From: Candidatus Hermodarchaeota archaeon
Lineage (GTDB): Archaea; Asgardarchaeota; Hermodarchaeia; Hermodarchaeales; Hermodarchaeaceae
Assembly: GCA_016840595.1 (NCBI GenBank)
Contig: JAEOSA010000110.1
Coordinates: 1 to 6,552, forward strand
Length of the DNA stretch: 6,552 nucleotides
Direction of reading: 5' to 3'
Below, piece after piece: positions 1 to 4,384 of the stretch. Every line of letters begins with the position of its first letter. Position 1 is the stretch's first letter. Both the position numbers and the translations under genes were made by a program. The notes beneath the pieces are model-generated. The model ran no database searches and was not told where the DNA came from. It saw only the letters and a list, made by a program, of their open reading frames with translations.

Positions 1-24
1 CGACTGCGGGCGGCATTTGAATAA

Positions 25-58
25 TTTTTAAGGATTTCTATTCGTGGCACAACTGAGG
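25..58 (+). promoter_or_regulatory. Putative promoter and ribosome binding site of the FEN1-like gene
   Basis: An A+T-rich TATA-like stretch (TTTTTAAGG, 25-33) lies about 35 bases before the ATG at 65, which would place transcription start near 50-55. GAGG at 55-58 could pair with 16S rRNA and has a six-base spacer to that ATG, supporting it over the GTG at 44. The TATA call is weak; the ribosome binding site is more convincing. Confidence 0.4.
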
Positions 59-64
59 ATCACA

Positions 65-1042
65 ATGGGTGTCAAACTCGGTCAACTTGTTGAAGGCGAA
101 ATACATGACCTAGAATCGTTGAGCAGGCAACGAGTGGTTATTGACGGGAGTTACGTTATCGTTGCAGCTTTGAAGAAGATACGACCCAATGGGCGAGCAT
201 TTGTCAACCGTTGGGGAGAACCTCTGGCGCCCATTCATGGCATTTTCTATAAGACGCTTCGTTTCCTCGAAGTGGGTATTCGCCCGATGTTTGTGTTCGA
301 AGGGATTCCACCTTCAGAGAAGCGACCATTTAACAATCGTACGAAACTGCACGTTCAACGGCTGTGGAAGGCTTATGAAGATGCTAAAGAGGCTGGAGAT
401 GAGGATACGGTTCGAAATCTCTTTCAGAGTAGGTCGTTGATTTTTCGAAAAGCGAATGTGGATGCTATTGAGTTACTCAAGGCGATGGGTGTTCCAGCAA
501 TTCTTGCCCCAAGTGAGGGAGAAGCACAAGGAGCAGCGCTTGTAAGATCAAACCTGGCAGATGCCCTCTTTACTCCGGATTATGATGCGCTTCTCTTCGG
601 ATGTCACACGATATTCCGGCGGGTTGATTTCGCGAAAAAACAAGTGGAAATCGTTTCATTAGAAGCGGTATTGGACTCGCTTGAACTGACACTGCGCCAG
701 CTTATCGATTTAGCCATTCTAATTGGGACAGATTTCAATCAGGGCGTTCCCCATATAGGACCCAAACGTGGTCTTACACTTATCCGAAAATATACCTGTA
801 TTGAGGACATTCCACAAATCACCCCACCAGCACACCTTCACCAAATTCGCCAACTGTTTCAAATGCCAACAGTCACTCACTTTGAACCTAGCGCGCTTCC
901 ACCCAATGTTGAGATGGTGCAACAACTCCTTATACAAAAAGGATTCAGTCACCGACGTGCATATCGGGCCCGAAACCGTCTTTTAACCGCTTATCGAACT
1001 CACCGGACATTTCAACAATCACTTGTATTCCAAGGAGGTTAA
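65..1042 (+). CDS. FEN1/XPG-family structure-specific nuclease, divergent
   Basis: This is a 325-residue member of the FEN1/XPG/Rad2 nuclease family, which removes 5' flaps during Okazaki-fragment maturation and base-excision repair using two metal ions. I chose the ATG at 65, not the upstream GTG at 44: it gives the family N-terminus MGVKLG, whose Gly2 is normally placed near the active site, and GAGG at 55-58 lies six bases before it. Visible motifs are VVIDG with Asp27, APSEGEAQ with Glu151 and Glu153, PDYDALLFG with Asp172 and Asp174, and IGTDFN with Asp223, followed by the helix-hairpin-helix GVPHIGPKRGL. Lys86 matches the arch lysine (human Lys93). Two oddities: the second catalytic aspartate (VFDG in typical members, human Asp86) is Glu79 (VFEG), and the C-terminus QQSLVFQGG lacks the normal PCNA-binding QxxLxxFF. 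It is slightly shorter than usual archaeal FEN1 (about 340). It could be the cell's only FEN1 or a specialised paralogue. Confidence 0.9.
   Translation: MGVKLGQLVEGEIHDLESLSRQRVVIDGSYVIVAALKKIRPNGRAFVNRWGEPLAPIHGIFYKTLRFLEVGIRPMFVFEGIPPSEKRPFNNRTKLHVQRLWKAYEDAKEAGDEDTVRNLFQSRSLIFRKANVDAIELLKAMGVPAILAPSEGEAQGAALVRSNLADALFTPDYDALLFGCHTIFRRVDFAKKQVEIVSLEAVLDSLELTLRQLIDLAILIGTDFNQGVPHIGPKRGLTLIRKYTCIEDIPQITPPAHLHQIRQLFQMPTVTHFEPSALPPNVEMVQQLLIQKGFSHRRAYRARNRLLTAYRTHRTFQQSLVFQGG
1032..1039 (+). promoter_or_regulatory. Orphan consensus Shine-Dalgarno sequence overlapping the end of the FEN1-like gene
   Basis: AAGGAGGT is a near-perfect complement to the 16S rRNA tail and ends right where the FEN1-like stop codon begins. 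No ATG, GTG or TTG follows at a usable distance; the codon at the best spacing (1048) is ATA. It may be the relic of a translationally coupled downstream gene whose start was lost, or chance, because GGA GGT also encodes the last two glycines of the nuclease. Confidence 0.45.
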
Positions 1043-1281
1043 TTCTCATAATTCACCTCAGGCTAGAAATTTCATTAAAGAGTTTGTTTTTCTGAAAAAA
1101 CTATCAAATCATCACCAAAGGTGGAAGATCTGTGTAAAAGGTTCTGAACCATTTGGGTTAGTACGAAAACTGTGTTGAGCGGGTTTCGACAGAAATCTTT
1201 CCGAGAATGTTACTGTACGAATTTCAAAAACTAGTGAGAAAGGCTGAAACTCCGAGTTTGATTACAAATTATGAAGTATAA
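1041..1281 (+). pseudogene. Possible degraded small gene (broken open frames)
   Basis: This 278-base interval between genes has no intact ORF with a normal start. One frame is open from inside the end of the FEN1-like gene to a TGA at 1176-1178; its residues include NFIKEFVFLKKLS and GSEPFGLVRKL. A second frame is open from about 1162 to the TAA at 1279-1281; its residues include CVERVSTEIFPRMLLYEF and end in SLITNYEV. One indel between about 1162 and 1176 would join them into a single product of roughly 78 residues beginning just after the consensus Shine-Dalgarno at 1032-1039. I do not recognise the product. The alternative is plain intergenic DNA with chance open frames, which is quite possible at these lengths. 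Promoter elements for the next gene start at 1277, inside its end. Confidence 0.25.
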
Positions 1282-1284
1282 GAA
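1277..1284 (+). promoter_or_regulatory. Putative TATA box for the small gene at 1321
   Basis: TATAAGAA lies 44 bases before the ATG at 1321. With usual archaeal spacing, transcription would start near 1303-1306 and leave a leader of about 15 bases. No strong purine-rich Shine-Dalgarno precedes 1321, which fits a short-leader transcript. Confidence 0.4.
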
Positions 1285-1320
1285 AAGAAATCTTGTGTAG
1301 TTTAAGTAGAGATTTTTCTA

Positions 1321-1629
1321 ATGACAAGTAGGAGTGGTCTTGGATTGAGCGAACCACATTGGTTAATCAGATCAACTATGAGAGAGGTGGCAATGCATGC
1401 TAGGGGCCCGGCGGTAGCAATTGCTAAGGGGATGCTTGAGCAAATCCCTCAGTTCCTTTCCGTGGGGATGCCGGTTGAAATGGCGCTCCGAGAATCTTTG
1501 TTAATAGCGATTCATTCGGCTCAACTTAGAGCACGCCATTGTGTTGGTAGTGAACGACACGCCCTTGATGATTTCATTAGAACCTGTATAAAGATGGAAT
1601 CAAAAACAGGACATCTTGCCAAAGTCTAG
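1321..1629 (+). CDS. Small helical protein of unknown function (102 residues)
   Basis: I do not recognise this gene. It encodes 102 residues with no predicted signal peptide or membrane segment. The core, about residues 28-95, looks mostly alpha-helical: MLEQIPQFL, then PVEMALRESLLIAIHSAQLRA, then ALDDFIRTCIKM, with an alternating hydrophobic and charged pattern. It has two cysteines (74 and 89) that do not form a metal-binding pattern. I kept the ATG at 1321 because a TATA box at 1277 suits it. The in-frame ATG at 1393 (78 residues) is a real alternative, since GAGGTGG at 1384-1390 precedes it, though very closely, and the first 24 residues look unstructured. It is followed by 124 bases without a gene and is probably not tightly co-transcribed with the RAM protein. 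Its reality rests on clean reading frame, promoter and compositional plausibility. Confidence 0.6.
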   Translation: MTSRSGLGLSEPHWLIRSTMREVAMHARGPAVAIAKGMLEQIPQFLSVGMPVEMALRESLLIAIHSAQLRARHCVGSERHALDDFIRTCIKMESKTGHLAKV

Positions 1630-1698
1630 CACGTAACTAGAACCCTTGCTCAGAGAATGCTTTATGTCAGAAGAGAGAAGTCTTTTGATGAAAAAACC

Positions 1699-1744
1699 TT
1701 TAATTGCTGAGTGAAAGGTGAAGGCAAGATTTCCTTCACAAGGG
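1699..1744 (+). promoter_or_regulatory. Putative promoter and ribosome binding site of the RAM protein/transporter operon
   Basis: An A-run (1691-1696) followed by TTTAATT at 1699-1705 resembles a BRE/TATA pair; transcription would start near 1726-1730. AAGGG at 1740-1744 sits nine bases before the ATG at 1754. If right, the GTG at 1718 would be upstream of the transcript start and cannot be used. The TATA match is weak. Confidence 0.3.
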
Positions 1745-1753
1745 CTGTTTGCA

Positions 1754-1993
1754 ATGGCAGTATCTGCGTATTTCATGTGTAAAGTATTCATGGGTTATAT
1801 CCAAGATGTCGTGGATGCGCTTCGTGGACTCGAAACCGCAACGAGTATCACGGTGACAACGGGAGAGTTTGATATCATAGTGCGATTCGATTTACCAGAT
1901 CTTGAAGCGCTTTACGACCTAACGGTAAATCATATTGGAAAAATCAAAGGGATGGAAAGCGTTACAACTGCGGTTGTGGAAAAGGAATTCTAA
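1754..1993 (+). CDS. Stand-alone Lrp/AsnC-type ligand-binding (RAM) domain protein
   Basis: This 79-residue protein is a single alpha-beta sandwich of the type found at the C-terminus of Lrp/AsnC regulators, with no helix-turn-helix in front of it. The order is visible: strand MAVSAYFMCKV, helix GYIQDVVDALRGL, strand TSITVTTG, the signature TGEFD (36-40) leading into strand IIVRFD, helix LEALYDLTVNHIGKI, and a final strand SVTTAVVEKEF. Family members of this size bind amino acids or other small effectors at subunit interfaces and form dimers to octamers. Alone it cannot bind DNA specifically, so it probably acts by associating with another RAM-bearing protein. The ATG at 1754 was chosen because RAM proteins begin right at the first strand; a GTG at 1718 would add twelve residues unlike the family. 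The transporter gene begins 35 bases after its stop and carries the same domain, so a joint role is likely. Confidence 0.85.
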   Translation: MAVSAYFMCKVFMGYIQDVVDALRGLETATSITVTTGEFDIIVRFDLPDLEALYDLTVNHIGKIKGMESVTTAVVEKEF

Positions 1994-2015
1994 ATAGGAT
2001 AGCATGTGCTGAGAC

Positions 2016-2023
2016 GGAGGAGG
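2016..2023 (+). promoter_or_regulatory. Strong Shine-Dalgarno fixing a TTG start
   Basis: GGAGGAGG lies five bases before TTG at 2029 and seventeen before the first in-frame ATG at 2041. The spacing strongly favours TTG as the start of the transporter. A weak start codon behind a very strong ribosome binding site may set a moderate expression level relative to the RAM protein upstream. Confidence 0.75.
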
Positions 2024-2028
2024 CATCG

Positions 2029-3288
2029 TTGCGAGCAGCCATGGAACGGCGAATGGGATCTCAACGCGCAAAAACCGTGTTTTACTTTCTTGCGTTAATC
2101 TCTGGTGTATTGTACGCTTTTGCCGTTTTTTCTGATATCTTCATTTATCAGATTTTCCTCCCTAATCCAATCGCCTTTGCTCTAGCTGAACAATGGTTAG
2201 CACTGCTGTTTACTGTAATTTTGCTACTTGTTCTGAGTATACCGACCAATCGGTTAAGGAGGAGAAGCCTAGGAACCCGGCTTGACCGATCATTTTCCCA
2301 CATCACACTGCCATCAAAGAAAATCCTCTTAGACATCGTCCTTGCAGCAGTATTTTCTGGAGTTGCTACTTTTGCATACTATTACGTAGCGGGGATTAGT
2401 GGTGATGTCTCAGCAGTCATTCCTTTTTCTCGTTTTTCACTAATTTATCTCATGATTGGAGATCTGATTCTTATCCGCGACTGGCCTAGCCCCATTGAGG
2501 CACTTTCCATACTCGCAATTACCTTTGGAGTAATTCTCGTCGGGATTACACCTGGCATTTTCGATCCATATCTGCTACTCTTTGTAATTATCATCTGGGC
2601 GGGTACAATTGCTGTGAGCGTCTTTTTTCAAAGTCGAGCTAAACGCACAGAAATCAGGCTTGGGGCAACCGTTGACTCGCTTAATCTTCGTTTGTGGTTA
2701 CTCCTCTTTCTGAACTTGTTCATGACTTTGCTGATGTTGCCGTTCATTACTCCCGATGTTGTAGTCCTTCTCATAGTCCAATTGCCAATTGTTATCCCCT
2801 GGTTATTGTTTCCAATTGGATTGACGTTTTTATCTTTGATAGCATATCTTCAGGCCTTGGGTCGCGGAAAGATGTCCGTTGTCCAAAGCGTTGGTTCCAT
2901 TGCAATCGTTCTGGGAATCCCCTTAACCCTTATGGGAGCATTCCTGTTTCCGGGTGTGTTCAATCCACCTGCAAGCGACTTCTTGTCCTGGCTTCTCAAA
3001 TTAACAGGTACGATTTTCGTCATAGCGGGTATTGTCGCCCTTTCCATGAGTGAAATACCCGGATATGTCCTTGTCAAGCTTCGATATGGAACGGGTGATA
3101 TCATGGCGGAGTTGCGACGAATACATGGTGTACGCCGAATCTCAGCAATTTCAGGAAAGTGGGATTATCTAATCCGAATTGATATTCGAAGTCTTAGTAG
3201 TGCCAGAGTCAAAACTCTCAAACTCATCGAAGAGACTCCGGGTGTAGTTGATATGGAAACCCTCCTCATTTTTCGAGAATGGACTTGA
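2029..3288 (+). CDS. DMT/EamA-type membrane transporter fused to a C-terminal RAM (Lrp-type) domain
   Basis: This 419-residue protein has about ten hydrophobic helices (roughly 15-40, 51-71, 98-121, 128-150, 158-176, 180-201, 222-242, 248-275, 285-308 and 322-345), the usual layout of drug/metabolite transporters. The first EamA-like half shows AVIPFSRFSLIYLMIGDLIL and then a helix ending GVILVGI; the second shows the equivalent SVVQSVGSIAIVLGIPLTL and a last helix GTIFVIAGIVALSM. Substrates of this superfamily include amino acids, metabolites and nucleotide sugars; the sequence does not say which. Residues 345-416 form a complete RAM domain: strand GYVLVKLRY, helix GDIMAELRRIHGV, signature SGKWD (375-379), strand YLIRID, helix ARVKTLKLIEETPGV, final strand METLLIF. 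Basic N-terminal residues and an even helix number place both ends in the cytoplasm. The TTG start is fixed by a strong Shine-Dalgarno. It lies 35 bases after the RAM protein, probably in one operon. Confidence 0.85.
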   Translation: MRAAMERRMGSQRAKTVFYFLALISGVLYAFAVFSDIFIYQIFLPNPIAFALAEQWLALLFTVILLLVLSIPTNRLRRRSLGTRLDRSFSHITLPSKKILLDIVLAAVFSGVATFAYYYVAGISGDVSAVIPFSRFSLIYLMIGDLILIRDWPSPIEALSILAITFGVILVGITPGIFDPYLLLFVIIIWAGTIAVSVFFQSRAKRTEIRLGATVDSLNLRLWLLLFLNLFMTLLMLPFITPDVVVLLIVQLPIVIPWLLFPIGLTFLSLIAYLQALGRGKMSVVQSVGSIAIVLGIPLTLMGAFLFPGVFNPPASDFLSWLLKLTGTIFVIAGIVALSMSEIPGYVLVKLRYGTGDIMAELRRIHGVRRISAISGKWDYLIRIDIRSLSSARVKTLKLIEETPGVVDMETLLIFREWT

Positions 3289-3333
3289 GATGGATTCATT
3301 CAAGGATTCACTTTTCGACCTGCCTCCATAAAC

Positions 3334-3358
3334 TATATAAAAAAATCAAAATCGGCAC
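3334..3358 (+). promoter_or_regulatory. Promoter with TATA box and shared AAAATCGGCAC element
   Basis: CTATATAAAAAAATC gives a clear TATA box (TATATAAA, 3334-3341). The 11-base element AAAATCGGCAC follows at 3348-3358 and recurs exactly in front of the helicase gene. Transcription would begin near 3364, leaving a leader of only about nine bases before the ATG at 3373. The element lies between TATA box and start site, where a bound protein would block the initiation complex. Confidence 0.65.
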
Positions 3359-3372
3359 GTCATTGATTCACC

Positions 3373-4320
3373 ATGGAACCGTCTACACTTCTTCCACTAG
3401 ATGGACTCAGCGAGGGCTATGGTCTTCGCGATGACGCCTTAAATCAACTTTTGATGACAACAGGTTATCGGGAAGTAACCCTGCAATACCGCCCTGCAAT
3501 TAAGAACATCCAAAAAGCTTTCAGCAGTGATACTCGGCTTCGGATTATCGCTCTTCCACTCGATGAGGATCAAGATCCCCTCTGGCCCCATATGGCATGG
3601 ATGCCGCTCTGGTCCAACCGTGACACCTGCGTGCTTGTCGCTGATCCTTTGGAGCCGCCCTGTCGTCATGATACAGAATATTCTATTCCCTTAGGCTTTG
3701 CCCAACACTATTCGCATACTGTTGAAGACTACCCCTACTATCTTCCGGGAACAACCCCCGAAATGTTATGGCCTAAATATTTAGAGAATCGACCGATCCA
3801 ATTGTCATCAGCATATATCTTGAATCCCAACGTTCCCCACCAAGTCGATGATAGTAATCCAACTATTTATTCAATCACGCTAGAGGCAATCCTTCGGTTA
3901 CGTGCGTACATTGCTGATCACTTGTTAATGAAGCAAGGATTTGCGTCAGGCGTCACCTACCAGCACACGACTATGCTGTATGAACTTCCTCTTCCAGCGT
4001 ATCCAGATGCGGCTCATTCACCTTGGCTCCTCTCTTTCCTACTAATTGATGCAGCACGAGCCGTAATGACATTGGACAAGTCAAATTATCTCACATTCGC
4101 AGGTCTACGTACTCTAGCTGACCAAGCACGCACACGATTACAGGATCTTGACCATCGTGTTGGGAATAACAATTCCCAGTCAACCTTAGTATCTAAGTTT
4201 GATCTTGCTCACAAGTGTTTTACTTCCCTGCAACCAGCCCAGTTGCGAGACCCCTCAGATACGAATCAATTTGTCTGTAAGTTGTTGGAAAACGTAGGAC
4301 TCTTCCTGACTGACACTTAA
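3373..4320 (+). CDS. Unrecognised 315-residue soluble protein
   Basis: I do not recognise this family. The product is soluble-looking, with no signal peptide or membrane helix. The first half (about 1-160) mixes strands and loops and is rich in proline, tryptophan, tyrosine and histidine: LRIIALPLDEDQDPLWPHM, then MPLWSNRDTCVLVADPLEPP, then the aromatic-proline run YPYYLPGTTPEMLWPKYLEN. The second half (about 165-315) is mostly helical, with ITLEAILRLRAYIADHLLM, then WLLSFLLIDAARAVMTL, then FAGLRTLADQARTRLQDL. Cysteines at 86, 97, 282 and 302 are scattered and give no zinc-finger pattern. The ATG at 3373 has no Shine-Dalgarno, consistent with the short leader set by its TATA box. It stands alone between the transporter and helicase genes but shares an 11-base promoter element with the helicase, so it may be co-regulated with it. 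The gene is certainly coding-like; its function is unknown. Confidence 0.75.
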   Translation: MEPSTLLPLDGLSEGYGLRDDALNQLLMTTGYREVTLQYRPAIKNIQKAFSSDTRLRIIALPLDEDQDPLWPHMAWMPLWSNRDTCVLVADPLEPPCRHDTEYSIPLGFAQHYSHTVEDYPYYLPGTTPEMLWPKYLENRPIQLSSAYILNPNVPHQVDDSNPTIYSITLEAILRLRAYIADHLLMKQGFASGVTYQHTTMLYELPLPAYPDAAHSPWLLSFLLIDAARAVMTLDKSNYLTFAGLRTLADQARTRLQDLDHRVGNNNSQSTLVSKFDLAHKCFTSLQPAQLRDPSDTNQFVCKLLENVGLFLTDT

Positions 4321-4344
4321 GCCAAAAGCGTTCGGTTCGAAATG

Positions 4345-4369
4345 TATAAAAACGAACAAAAATCGGCAC
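4345..4369 (+). promoter_or_regulatory. Helicase promoter with TATA box and shared AAAATCGGCAC element
   Basis: TATAAAAA at 4345-4352 is the TATA box. AAAATCGGCAC at 4359-4369 exactly matches the element at 3348-3358. A short inverted repeat, GTTCG at 4330-4334 and CGAAC at 4353-4357, brackets the TATA box. The distance from element to start is 15 bases for the GTG at 4385, against 14 in the other promoter, which supports that start. Confidence 0.65.
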
Positions 4370-4384
4370 CAACCTTTGGTTAGA

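Noticed and set aside
1..20. Tail of a preceding gene ending in TGA at 18-20
   Set aside because: Only five codons are visible, so coding character cannot be judged.
44..64. GTG start of the FEN1-like gene seven codons upstream
   Set aside because: It would bury the conserved MGVKLG N-terminus, and GAGG at 55-58 is positioned for the ATG at 65.
719..952. Minus-strand open frame inside the FEN1-like gene, and similar antisense frames in the helicase and membrane genes
   Set aside because: They lie wholly opposite well-supported genes, and their translations show no recognisable domain.
1140..1150. Palindrome GGTTCTGAACC, considered as an operator or tRNA T-arm
   Set aside because: Five-base arms around one base are too short for a stable hairpin, there is no tRNA acceptor stem or anticodon arm around it, and it lies far from any promoter.
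1718..1753. Longer GTG-started version of the RAM protein
   Set aside because: The added twelve residues do not resemble RAM proteins, which start at the first strand, and the likely transcript start falls after this GTG.
3293..3370. Three GATTCA copies (3293, 3305, 3365) as a repeat array
   Set aside because: Six-base copies with uneven spacing in A+T-rich DNA are expected by chance.
4135..4155. HEPN-like R-x5-H motif (RLQDLDH, residues 255-261) in the unrecognised 315-residue protein
   Set aside because: The spacing can occur by chance, the polar residue usual after the arginine is absent, and the surrounding helices do not clearly form a HEPN domain.
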